NCBI GenBank assembly: GCA_002840685.1
Contig: PHBU01000003.1
Span: 62,001 to 126,000, forward strand
Reading direction: 5' to 3'
Source: Chloroflexi bacterium HGW-Chloroflexi-6
GTDB taxonomy: Bacteria; Chloroflexota; Anaerolineae; Anaerolineales; Villigracilaceae
DNA: 64,000 nucleotides
In this document: piece after piece, positions 8,798 to 18,300 of the stretch
Numbering within the stretch: the stretch's first letter is position 1
Layout of the letters: each line of letters opens with the position of its first letter
Translations under genes and position numbers: made by a program
Notes under the pieces: model-generated
Seen by the model: the letters and a program-made list of their open reading frames with translations, nothing else
Database searches by the model: none
Told to the model about the DNA's origin: nothing

Positions 8798-9355
8798 TTA
8801 AACTTCCATGATTTCCTGCTCTTTACGCCTGCCGATCGATTCGATCTCTGCGACCACCTTGTCGACCATTCTTTGCAGATCTTCCTCGCCGCGCTTGCGC
8901 TCATCTTCAGAAACCATTTTTTCGGTTTCAAATTCTTTCAAATCTTTCATTGAGTCGCGGCGCACGTTGCGCACAGCCACTCTCGATTCTTCCAGTCGGT
9001 GATGCACCATTTTTACCAGGTCGCGACGTCGTTCCTCGGTCAATACCGGCAGGTTCAAGCGAATGGCCTGTCCATCGTTGTTGGGGGTTAGACCCAGGTC
9101 TGAAGCCAGGATGGCCTTTTCAACGGCCTTCAGGGTGGATTTGTCGAAGGGTTTTATGAGCAGGGAGCGCGGTTCGGGAACGCTGATGGAAGCCAATTGC
9201 ATCAGTGGGGTGTCTGAACCATAATATTCAACATGGATTTTTTCAACCAGCCCGGGGTGAGCTCGTCCGGTGCGAATGCCAGAAAGGTCATGTTCCAGCA
9301 CGCTGATTGCGCTGCGCATACGCGATTCTGATTCTTTCAACAAGTCTTTAATCAC
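8798..9355 (-). CDS. frr: ribosome recycling factor
   Basis: A 185-residue RRF, which with EF-G splits post-termination ribosomes. The whole sequence matches the family, including the conserved TGRAHPGLVEKIHVEYYGSDTPL segment, SVPEPRSLLIKPFD, NLPVLTEERRRDLVKMV and the C-terminal helix of the three-helix bundle. The start codon is GTG at 9355, chosen because AGGAGG lies 5 bases upstream; the nearby ATG at 9357 is in another frame. The gene lies 179 bases after pyrH and beyond a terminator, so it may have its own promoter. Confidence 0.96.
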   Translation of the reverse strand: MIKDLLKESESRMRSAISVLEHDLSGIRTGRAHPGLVEKIHVEYYGSDTPLMQLASISVPEPRSLLIKPFDKSTLKAVEKAILASDLGLTPNNDGQAIRLNLPVLTEERRRDLVKMVHHRLEESRVAVRNVRRDSMKDLKEFETEKMVSEDERKRGEEDLQRMVDKVVAEIESIGRRKEQEIMEV

Positions 9356-9480
9356 ATCGGCCTCCTGAAATTAGTTTATCACTCTAAGGATACCTTAAAG
9401 TGTGAATTTGCGCCACTCAGCAAACCGCCCTTGAACTTCCGGCTGGCATCGATTGTTAGTGAGAATTTTTACTGATAGCG

Positions 9481-9518
9481 AAACAAAAGCGGCACACATC
9501 CAAAAGATGTATGCCGCT
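9481..9518 (-). terminator. intrinsic terminator after pyrH
   Basis: On the minus strand a 13-bp stem (AGCGGCATACATC with one G-U pair, 5-base loop) is followed by TTTTGTTT. It follows the pyrH stop by 16 bases. Confidence 0.8.
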
Positions 9519-9534
9519 TCCATGATCGTTATAT

Positions 9535-10311
<777 letters not shown>

Positions 10312-10315
10312 TTAT

Positions 10316-10924
10316 TTATTCAGCAGAAGTGCTTTGTCCAAGTTCCCACCGTTGGAAACGGCGGATGATGATGCTTTCACCCGTGCTGGAGATGGTGGCA
10401 TGCAGCAGTTTCTCGATGGTCAATTGCTCATCGCGAATGTAGGGCTGGCGCAGCAGGCAAACTTCGTCGCGGAACTTGTTCAGGCGGCCTTCGACGATCT
10501 TTTCAGCAACGGCTTCGGGCTTGCCTTCTTCCAAGACGCGCTTCTTGGCGATGTCGGCCTCGTGGGCAAGCATCTCAGCGGGGATCTCGGCTTCTGTGAT
10601 GAAGGTTGGGGCCGAGGCAGCGATTTGCAGGGCTACTTCGTGAGCGAAGCTACGGAAAGCCTCGGAGCGGGCAACGAAATCGGTTTCGCAGTTGACTTCA
10701 ACCATGACGCCGACGCGTCCACCACCGTGCGAGTAGAGTTCGACAACGCCGTTGGAAGCATCGCGGTCAGAACGCTTGGCAGCGGTCGCCATGCCTTTTT
10801 CGCGCAACCAGTCTACAGCCTTTTTGAAATCGCCATCGGCTTCAGTTAAAGCCTTGCGGCAATCTAAAATGCCGGCATTGGTGGCGGCGCGTAACTCCTT
10901 AACCATCTGGGCAGTAATTTCCAT
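10316..10924 (-). CDS. tsf: elongation factor Ts
   Basis: A 202-residue EF-Ts, the guanine-nucleotide exchange factor for EF-Tu. The N-terminal UBA-like domain (1-50: MVKELRAATNAGILDCRKAL) is followed by the core containing the TDFV motif (VNCETDFVARSEAF), which contacts EF-Tu. At about 200 residues it is the short form, lacking the second core subdomain found in the ~280-residue E. coli protein. It lies 9 bases downstream of rpsB with GAGGAAAC before the ATG, so both are translated from one mRNA. Confidence 0.96.
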   Translation of the reverse strand: MEITAQMVKELRAATNAGILDCRKALTEADGDFKKAVDWLREKGMATAAKRSDRDASNGVVELYSHGGGRVGVMVEVNCETDFVARSEAFRSFAHEVALQIAASAPTFITEAEIPAEMLAHEADIAKKRVLEEGKPEAVAEKIVEGRLNKFRDEVCLLRQPYIRDEQLTIEKLLHATISSTGESIIIRRFQRWELGQSTSAE

Positions 10925-10933
10925 AGTTTCCTC

Positions 10934-11833
10934 TTACTCGTTCTCTGTTTTTTCAGCTTCGGTTTTGGGTTCTTCTGCGACAACAGGTTCTTCTTCCACA
11001 GCCGGGACGCTCAATTTTGCGAGCGTGGACTGGCCGAGCAGCGCAGCATCATCCAGTTCGTCTTCGTTGTCCATGCGGGCAAGTTTGCGAGGGGTGAGTT
11101 CAGTGGTGCTAAAAACAACTTCTTCTTCAGCGCCCATGTCATCATCTTTGCGCATGGCTTTGCCTTCGAGGACGGCATCTGCGATTTTGCCAACCAGCAG
11201 CTTGATCGCGCGAATGGCATCATCATTGGAGGGGATAACGTAGTCGATGTTCTGGGGGTTGCAGTTGGTGTCAAGCAGGGCCACAACCGGGATATTAAGC
11301 AGGTTGCATTCGTGGACAGCGGTCTCTTCGCGACCAACATCAACGATGAAAACCAGGTTGGGTACGCGCTTCATCTTGCGAACACCTTCGAGGCGGGTTT
11401 GCAAACGAACGATTTCGCGTTCGATCAACAAACCTTCTTTTTTGGTCAGTCGATTGATTTCGCCGCTGTCGCGCAGGTTTTCCAGACGTTCCATTTCCTG
11501 GATACGTTGATACATGGTGTTCCAGTTGGTCAGCATACCGCCCAGCCAGCGTTCGGTAACGTAGGGCATACCGCAGCGCATGGCTTCTTCGCGCACGGTT
11601 TCTTGCGCCTGGCGCTTGGTGCCGATGAACAGGATCGTGCCGCCCTGTTGAACAACATCACGAATAATGTTGTAGGCAGTATTGATCGATTTGACCGTCT
11701 GTTGCAGGTCAATGATATGGATGCCGTTGCGTTCTGTAAAGATGTACGGCTTCATACGGGGGTCCCACTTGTTGGTGCGGTGGCCGAAATGCACGCCACT
11801 TTCAAGCAGGGCTTTCATGGAAATAACAGCCAT
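10934..11833 (-). CDS. rpsB: 30S ribosomal protein S2
   Basis: A 299-residue S2. Residues 1-225 are canonical (MKALLESGVHFGHRTNKWDPRMKPYIF, GTKRQAQETV, ERWLGGMLTNW, VVALLDTNCNP, IPSNDDAIRAIKLL). Beyond this is a roughly 70-residue tail rich in Glu and Asp with no known domain; such tails occur in several phyla but make this longer than the usual 230-260. A good AAGGAG site precedes the ATG at 11833. The upstream leader contains several hairpins that could serve autoregulation. Confidence 0.96.
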   Translation of the reverse strand: MAVISMKALLESGVHFGHRTNKWDPRMKPYIFTERNGIHIIDLQQTVKSINTAYNIIRDVVQQGGTILFIGTKRQAQETVREEAMRCGMPYVTERWLGGMLTNWNTMYQRIQEMERLENLRDSGEINRLTKKEGLLIEREIVRLQTRLEGVRKMKRVPNLVFIVDVGREETAVHECNLLNIPVVALLDTNCNPQNIDYVIPSNDDAIRAIKLLVGKIADAVLEGKAMRKDDDMGAEEEVVFSTTELTPRKLARMDNEDELDDAALLGQSTLAKLSVPAVEEEPVVAEEPKTEAEKTENE

Positions 11834-11965
11834 TCTTTCTCCTTTTGTCGTTTGCGGCGCTCTAAGCCGCGAGACAAGTTTAGCGGGGATATACTTACCC
11901 GCTCAGGGACGCTTGATGCCCGTCCCAGGCAGAGTGTGCCTGGTTCTATGACCAGAGCCGCGCAA
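11834..11965 (-). promoter_or_regulatory. structured 5' leader of rpsB
   Basis: On the minus strand the approximately 130 bases ahead of rpsB contain consecutive inverted repeats: 11940-44/11951-55 (5 bp), 11925-31/11937-43 (7 bp), 11906-11/11921-26 (6 bp), 11882-87/11898-903 (6 bp) and 11854-58/11866-70 (5 bp). Neighbouring arms overlap, so some helices are mutually exclusive. A possible -10 TATACT is at 11965-11970. S2 is known to autoregulate rpsB-tsf in enterobacteria; a similar role here is inferred from position and structure only. Confidence 0.5.
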
Positions 11966-11970
11966 GTATA

Positions 11971-12005
11971 TCACAACTGGCTGAGAAGAGTCCAGCCAGT
12001 TGTGA
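11971..12005. terminator. 12-bp perfect hairpin between protease gene and rpsB
   Basis: TCACAACTGGCT (11971-11982) is exactly complementary to 11994-12005 with an 11-base loop. It lies 51 bases after the stop of the minus-strand metalloprotease gene. There is no T tract on either strand, so termination by this hairpin alone is uncertain. Confidence 0.45.
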
Positions 12006-12055
12006 TGGTGATTCTGATATAAGGTTGCCTGATCGTGGGGCCTTGTGCCGAACTT

Positions 12056-14089
12056 TTAGCGGATTTCAACCGAATAAGCGCCGAGCTCGCGGGTGAAACG
12101 GGTCGTGCCGCTGACGGTCAGGATGATCTCATCCACATCGCCGCCAATGCTGATCGGGATTTCGATGGCCTGGTCAGCGGGCAGGGTAATGTTCTCAACC
12201 CGGATGGTATCGCCTTTGTAGATCAGCGCCAGCCTGAAGGTTTGGGGCAGCAAGTTCTGGATGCGGGCAAAGCCATCCGCCTGCCAGCCGCCATCGTCGC
12301 TTTCGAAGTCGGCAAAGTATTCGATCGCCGGGATGCTGATGTCGTCGAGCAGCAGTCCCTCGCCGTTGACGGCGGCATCGGTCACGTACTCAAAGCGCAG
12401 CAGCACCGTTTGACCGGCAAACTGCGAAAGGTCAACTGTTTCCTCGATCCAGCCGTTGGTGGTTCCGTTATAACCCCATCCGTACGAGTTGCCTGATGGG
12501 TCTTCTGCCGTGCCGGAGGGGGTCGGCAGGATTTCCCAGGTTTCCCCGTTATCGGTCGAGGCCACCAGGTAGAGGTAATCGTAATCTTCTTCCAGGTCAT
12601 ACCAGGTCTGGTAGCTGATCTCGATCGGACCGGAGGCCTGGCTGAAATCGAATTCCTGGGTCAGGGTCATGTTCGATTCATCGCCTTTGTTCGACCAGAA
12701 AGCGTACAGGCCGGAGTAGGCGTCCGCGCTGGCGGGCAGCAGCCGGGTCTGGGTTGCTCCCTCAAAGCGCAGGGTGAAGTCGCCTTCGCAGGTGATGCTG
12801 ATGTAATCGGTGCCGTATTGTTTGACGGTGCGTCCGTCCAGCGTGTCGGGACAACCATTAACGGTTTCAGAGGCCGAGGCTTTGGGCGCATCATCGTAAA
12901 GCTTGTAGGCGTAGCGGCCATCCGAGACATCGGCATCCCCGAGGTAGTTGCTGACCACCCAATCCAAAAACAGGTCATCGGCCCGGATGAGCTGGCCGCT
13001 GAGCGGATCGATGGCGTTGATCTCGCTCAGAACCGTGTCGACACTCTCCAGCCCATTTTCGGGGTGGCGGACCAGGGCCTGGGTGGCTTCTTCGCCGAAG
13101 CGGTCGAGGAAGTAGGCCGTGAACAGGAAGCCGGCGCCGTAGTGCGGGGTGGTCGAGCCGGAGTCGTTTGGCCAGTCATTGAGTTGCAGGTCGGGGTCGC
13201 TGATAAATGCGTAATCAAAGCCGCCGGCATTGTAGCCGTTGAGCAGGGTGGCCAGTTCTGAGAAACCTTCATTGAGCCAGGATGTTTCGTTGCGATCCTG
13301 CGACCAGTGGATCATGTGCTGGAATTCGTGGGCCAGCACCCCGTATGTAAATTCTTCGCTGAAGCGCACGGTGTCAGAGTTGAACAGGAACATCTCGTGA
13401 GCGTTGGAGTATTCGTGCGCGAGAGGGTGAGCCGCATCTGCCGAGGAAAAATAACCGGCCAGAGAGCTTCCCAGTCCGCTGGCGTACAGCACGTAGATGC
13501 GCTCATCTTCATCGATGCCGGGGTTGGATTCCGGGCCGAAGAATTCGCGATTGGTTGGGTAGATCTTGGTGTCGAAGGCTTCGGCCAGGTCGCGCAATTC
13601 ACGCTCGTTGTAGCTGACACCTTCTTCGATCCAGAAATAGGTGCTGGGTGTGACGTAGCGCAGGACGGCTGTGATCTTGAAGTTTTCGTTCGTGTCAACG
13701 TTGGTTACCCAGAATTCTTCAGATGCGCCGACCTCGTAGGCTTTGCCGGGGAGGGTGTCGGGGATATTCGAAACGCCGCTCAGCCGTTCAGCCAGTTCGC
13801 GCGGATCGTTGATCGGGACAATGGTATTTTGCAGGATCGACAGGGTGTCCAGCGGGATATTTTCAACGGGGGTGCGGTCGAGTGCGACTGGCGTGGGTGT
13901 GGAGGGGTCGAGCGGGAAGCTTTCCTCGAACGGGAAGGTTTCTTCGCCTTCATAAGTAGAAGTTTCTTCGCTGAAAAGGTACAGCCCAGCGCCGCCGGCC
14001 ACGGCCAGGACGAGACAACAACAGCATAAAACGAACGCGATGATTAAAATGATCGTGATCGGGGATGTCCAAAAACTTTTATTTTCCAT
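12056..14089 (-). CDS. membrane-anchored zinc metalloprotease with C-terminal adhesion-like domain
   Basis: A 677-residue protein. Residues 11-38 form a single membrane anchor with an unusual run of four cysteines (22-25). A Pro/Thr/Glu-rich linker follows. The peptidase domain has HEFQH at 254-258 with a downstream Glu at 274-279 (LNEGFSELA), which fits a gluzincin-type zinc site and resembles immune-inhibitor-A/M6-like proteins. The C-terminal region (about 420-590) contains an MAM/jelly-roll-like segment (WYDLEEDYDYLYLVASTDNGETWEIL, DDISIP) seen in the same group. It probably acts on extracellular protein. Family is likely; substrate and exact peptidase clan are not settled. Confidence 0.75.
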   Translation of the reverse strand: MENKSFWTSPITIILIIAFVLCCCCLVLAVAGGAGLYLFSEETSTYEGEETFPFEESFPLDPSTPTPVALDRTPVENIPLDTLSILQNTIVPINDPRELAERLSGVSNIPDTLPGKAYEVGASEEFWVTNVDTNENFKITAVLRYVTPSTYFWIEEGVSYNERELRDLAEAFDTKIYPTNREFFGPESNPGIDEDERIYVLYASGLGSSLAGYFSSADAAHPLAHEYSNAHEMFLFNSDTVRFSEEFTYGVLAHEFQHMIHWSQDRNETSWLNEGFSELATLLNGYNAGGFDYAFISDPDLQLNDWPNDSGSTTPHYGAGFLFTAYFLDRFGEEATQALVRHPENGLESVDTVLSEINAIDPLSGQLIRADDLFLDWVVSNYLGDADVSDGRYAYKLYDDAPKASASETVNGCPDTLDGRTVKQYGTDYISITCEGDFTLRFEGATQTRLLPASADAYSGLYAFWSNKGDESNMTLTQEFDFSQASGPIEISYQTWYDLEEDYDYLYLVASTDNGETWEILPTPSGTAEDPSGNSYGWGYNGTTNGWIEETVDLSQFAGQTVLLRFEYVTDAAVNGEGLLLDDISIPAIEYFADFESDDGGWQADGFARIQNLLPQTFRLALIYKGDTIRVENITLPADQAIEIPISIGGDVDEIILTVSGTTRFTRELGAYSVEIR

Positions 14090-14137
14090 GTCAAATCTCT
14101 TTCATTGAACATTGAACTATAAAGCAAAACTTTTTGA

Positions 14138-14770
14138 TTATTTCCTGGCTATTTTTAGCCAGAACTGATTCATGAACCAGGCTGCCAACCCGGTCAGCGC
14201 GATCAGGCTGACAAAGAACAGAATAACGATCGTAATCCCAGAATTGAAGATTGGCGAGGGTGGCGGGTGCATAACGTAATCGGCGGCTGAAAAGACATAG
14301 CGCAGAATAAGAATGAACAGGATATTGCCGGTTGCGGTTGCGCAGGGCAGGTTGAAAAGCCACAGGCCGACCTGTAAGAGTATACCAACCACCGCAAAGG
14401 TCAGCGCCAGGCGGAAGCGCGGCTCGGCCAGGAAGAGCCCGTTCCAGTTGGCCTGCATGGCCCACAGCGAAAGCGGCAAGTAGGTGACCCAGAAGACAAC
14501 CCCGGTCCGCCCCAGGGAGGTTGACCACTCGTAAAAGGCGGATTGCCAACGGGCCAGGGCGCTGACTTTTGTGGCGAGCAGCCCCAGCAGCCCGGCCAGC
14601 GCGGCGCAGGCGAAGGCCACCTCAGCCGCCAGCACCCAGGCCCCGTGCAGGTAGACGATCCGCACGTTGGAGCCGAGCGATTTCTCTTCCGGCCCAAGCA
14701 GGGAGATCAGGGCGATCACAACCAATGTGACCAAAAACATTGCCAGTGGATTTTGGATGAGTTTTTTCAT
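14138..14770 (-). CDS. polytopic membrane protein of unknown function
   Basis: A 210-residue, strongly hydrophobic protein with about six transmembrane helices and almost no soluble domain. The start at 14770 (MKKLIQNPLAMF) is preferred to 14797 since it begins directly at the first helix. The stretch VRIVYLHGAWVLAAEVAF faintly recalls the CcmC/CcsA haem-handling family, but the Trp-rich haem motif is absent, so I do not name it. It lies 48 bases upstream of the metalloprotease gene on the same strand, and the two may be co-transcribed. Confidence 0.6.
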   Translation of the reverse strand: MKKLIQNPLAMFLVTLVVIALISLLGPEEKSLGSNVRIVYLHGAWVLAAEVAFACAALAGLLGLLATKVSALARWQSAFYEWSTSLGRTGVVFWVTYLPLSLWAMQANWNGLFLAEPRFRLALTFAVVGILLQVGLWLFNLPCATATGNILFILILRYVFSAADYVMHPPPSPIFNSGITIVILFFVSLIALTGLAAWFMNQFWLKIARK

Positions 14771-14903
14771 GGGTTCGATTTTACACGGTTTTGACAAACC
14801 TACCCCAAAAAGTGGACAAAAATCAATTCACGTCTGCCCCGGCCTGTGGTAAAACTCTGTCATCGGGCGCAGAAAATGCCCGCTACATAAACCGGAGGAA
14901 TCC

Positions 14904-15308
14904 ATGCCCAAAATCAACAGCATCAACCATGTCGCCATCGTTGTCGACGATATGGAAAAATCCCTGCATTTCTGGCGCGATGCACTCGGGATCGAACTGC
15001 ACGAACTGCGCGATGTGCCTGCCGAGGCCAGCCAGGTGGCTTTCCTGCCCGTGGCTGGCGCGGAAATTGAACTCGTCCACCCGACGACCGAGGATTCTGG
15101 CCTGGCCAAGTATCTCGCCAAGCGCGGGCCGGGGATGCACCACGTCTGCCTCGAAGTGGATGACATTGATGGCATGATGACCCAGTTGCGTGAAAAAGGC
15201 ATCCGCCTGATCAACGAACAGCCGCGGACTGCCGCGGATGGCAAGCGCTATGCCTTCATCCACCCTGAAAGCACCAGCGGTGTACTGGTCGAACTGTATC
15301 AGCTTTAG
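14904..15308 (+). CDS. mce: methylmalonyl-CoA epimerase (VOC superfamily)
   Basis: A 134-residue vicinal-oxygen-chelate protein with two beta-alpha-beta-beta-beta repeats. Expected metal ligands are visible: H9 (INHVAIVV), an acidic residue in AEIELVHP (55-57), H80 (GMHHVCLEVDD) and E130 (GVLVELYQL). The enzyme interconverts the (2S) and (2R) forms of methylmalonyl-CoA in propionate and branched-chain catabolism. GGAGG precedes the ATG at 14904. No mutase genes are nearby, so this rests on sequence similarity; another VOC lyase is possible but less likely. Confidence 0.85.
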   Translation: MPKINSINHVAIVVDDMEKSLHFWRDALGIELHELRDVPAEASQVAFLPVAGAEIELVHPTTEDSGLAKYLAKRGPGMHHVCLEVDDIDGMMTQLREKGIRLINEQPRTAADGKRYAFIHPESTSGVLVELYQL

Positions 15309-15330
15309 GTCGACAGGTTTTTACATAAAA

Positions 15331-15365
15331 AAAGACGCAGAGAAAATTACATTCTCTGCGTCTTT
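15331..15365. terminator. bidirectional intrinsic terminator
   Basis: A perfect 14-bp stem (AAAGACGCAGAGAA, 7-base loop) lies between the convergent mce and macroglobulin genes. A and T runs flank it on both sides, so it can stop both transcripts. Confidence 0.9.
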
Positions 15366-15394
15366 CATTTGGAGTCTCGCGACTCGGCAGCAAA

Positions 15395-18300
15395 CTACTC
15401 TTTGATCTCGAATACACTCCCGCTGCTTGTGCCCTGCACTTCGGGGAAGTAGGTCATCCAGGCGTGGGCGGGCAGGGCGCGATACTGGCCCGGCAGGCTG
15501 GGGATGAGGGTGTAGGTCAAAACATACGTTCCGGCGGGTAGGTAATCCGAGGTCCACTGGACGTGGTCGCTGTAGATGCGCGGGCTGTCGAAATACCACC
15601 AGCCCCAACCGCTTGCGTAGGGGTCATCGGGCGAGAAGTATTCCACTTCCAGCGCATCCTGCCCCTGTTCGGCGGTTTTCAGCACCGGGTTGACGATTTC
15701 CGCACCAGCCGGGGCAAAATCTTCCACGTTGAGATAATACATATCGTGCGGCAGGCTGATCGTCACGCGCACCGTGAGTTTGCCAACTGTATTCGGCGTC
15801 ATCTGCCAGGCCTGTACTGGCTGGCAGGGTTCGGAACTGCAATCGAAGTAGGCGCGGCTGACGGCAATCCCCTGGTTGATGGCCGGGGCGCTTTCGGCCG
15901 GCCGCAGCACATTCAGGATGGCGCGGTAATACAGCTTTCCCGTGCCGTCTCCGCGCAGGATCTTTAGCTCGTTCGGGCTGTTCGGATGCAGGCTGCTGAT
16001 CGGTGTAACGGTGGTGACGGTGGTCAGCGCCTGCGGGCTGGAGGCCTGTCCACGTGCGATCTCGAGGCTGTTGAGCGTTGCGCTGAAGGGGAAGGAAGCA
16101 GCGAACTCACCCGTGCCGACCAGCGTGCTCGAGAGCGCCCTCAGCACCCAGGCATTTTGCATATCACCGCCCCAATCGCGGGTTGCCGAGCGATTGGCTG
16201 CCAGGTAGCGGACAGCATCCGTCAGCAAGGGTGAGGCCGGGTCGGTCCGCCCCAGGGCATGCACGATGACTGCTGTGGTGTAAATCGGCGTGCCGGGAGT
16301 GCGCCAGCCTGCGTCCGGGTTTTCCCAGAAAGCGCCGGTGGCTGAACGGTTGGCGGTTGTCGCCAGGTTTTCGAGCAGCGTCCCGGCGCGGGTACTGTCC
16401 TCAAGCCCGAGGTAGGCCAGGGCCAGGTAGGCTTGTCCGAGCGGGCTGAGGCGGTCTCGCAATTCAAACAGATCATCAATCGGCAGCGCCTGGCGGGTAT
16501 CGCTCAAGCTGGCGGTTTTCAGGCTGCCCACTTCCCGGCCGTTTGGCGCGCCGTAATAGGCCAGCATGATGAAGGCTTGATCATCCAGGATCACATCCGG
16601 GGCATTCATATCAAGCGCCATCTGAAGAGTAAGGTATTCCTTGGCGCGTGTGATCGAGAATTCCAGGCCTGAAGGGCTGGCTTGCTCCACCAGGCTGAGG
16701 GCGTAGGTGACGTATGCGCTGATGAAGGCATCGCTGAGATTCTCTCCCCACATGCCGCGCCGGTACCAGTTCCAGCCGCCATCGCCGTTCTGTTGGGCGG
16801 CCAGTTTTCCGGCCCAATCGACGATGGATTGCTGGCGCTGGGCCAGTTCGGTTTCAGGTGTCCCTGCTTCACGCAGGGCCGGGATGATGGACAGATTGCC
16901 CAACAGGTAGGATGCGATCGCATCGTTGCTCGAGAAAGCGTCCGGTTCGGGCAGGCTCCCGGCGGCTTGCAGCAGATAAGTCCCGAGCGAGGGCGACATT
17001 TCAACGGTCAGATCTCCGCCCTGGGGGGCAAAGCTGCGAGGCAGGCTGACGATTTCGGTCTGCGACCCGGCTGCGGGGAGAATGCCAGCCGTGGCAAAGG
17101 TTTGCGGCGAGGTGTAATGCAAAATCGGGATCGCGCCGTCATTCGGGCGGGTGGCGTCCGTCAAATTCCCGGCCTTGACCGAGAAAACGAAATCAGCCGT
17201 CTGGGCATCTGCGGCGGTAACCCACCACGAGACCAGCGCGCGGCCATTGGCCGGCAAATCCACTTTTTGGGTGGCGGACTTGGCATCCTCGAGATTTGCG
17301 CCGCTCGCCTTGAGGGTGACTTCAGCCTTCAGCGCGTTGGCCGTGTTGTTGTTAACGTAGGTTGAAACCCGCGCGCGGTCGCCAATAACCAAATAGCGCG
17401 GGGTGATTGGGCGCAGCAGCAGTTCCTTGCTGGTGACCAGGTTCAGGCGCGCCTGCCCGACTCGCGTTTGATGATCGAGGCCGCGTGTCTCCACCTGCCA
17501 GGTGGTCAGGCTGTCGGGCAGGGTCAGGTCGATTTTGGCAGCGCCGTCCGCGCCGGTGACGAAGGTTGTCCACAGAGCGGTATCGGGGAATTCCTCGCGG
17601 ATGACCGGCGCCATATCCCCGCCCCCGCCGCCCATGCCGCCCAGCATCGGGATGTTTCGCTCGCTATAAACGGCATTGGTCAGGCCGGTGCGCACGGCCA
17701 GCGGCTGAATATCGTAAAAAGCCGGAACGATGTCGGGCGCATTCGGGTCGGCCAGCGCCAGGGCGGCCAGATCCACCACCACCAGTGAGAACTCGCCCTG
17801 TACCGGCTGGCCTTTCGAATCGGTCACGCGCAGGTCAAACTGAACGTTTTCGCCCGGTCCGGCTTTTTCAGGGGTGGCTTTCAGGTCGACATTCAGGATG
17901 AAATTGAGCGGGTCTACTTCCAGGTTGATATAGCCCTGTCGGAATTGAAATCTCGGCCCGAGCAGGGTGACAGAGACGAAGGTATTGGGGGCGTTCTCAT
18001 CGCTGAGCGGGATATCCACACTGGAGCCGCCTGCCGCCACCTGCACCAATTGCGCAGAAAGGATCGCGCCGCGCTCGGTCGTGACCAGCGCCGGGGCCGA
18101 ACCTCCGAAGGGGTTGGGGATGAATATGCTGGCGGTCTGGCCGGGTTGGTAGTCGCTCTGGCCTGCCGTCAGGCGGATCTGGTCGTAGGGACTGGCGGGG
18201 AAGATGGCCTGCCCCTGTCCGCCGACCCAGATCAGCACTTCGCTGGCGTTGCCATCCACTTCGGCGCGCAGCAGGTAGGTGCCGGGGTCGGGCGGGGTGA

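Noticed and set aside
14138..14770. CcmC/CcsA haem-export or cytochrome-assembly protein
   Set aside because: Only one short helix looks similar; the Trp-rich haem-binding motif and the usual ccm neighbours are missing.
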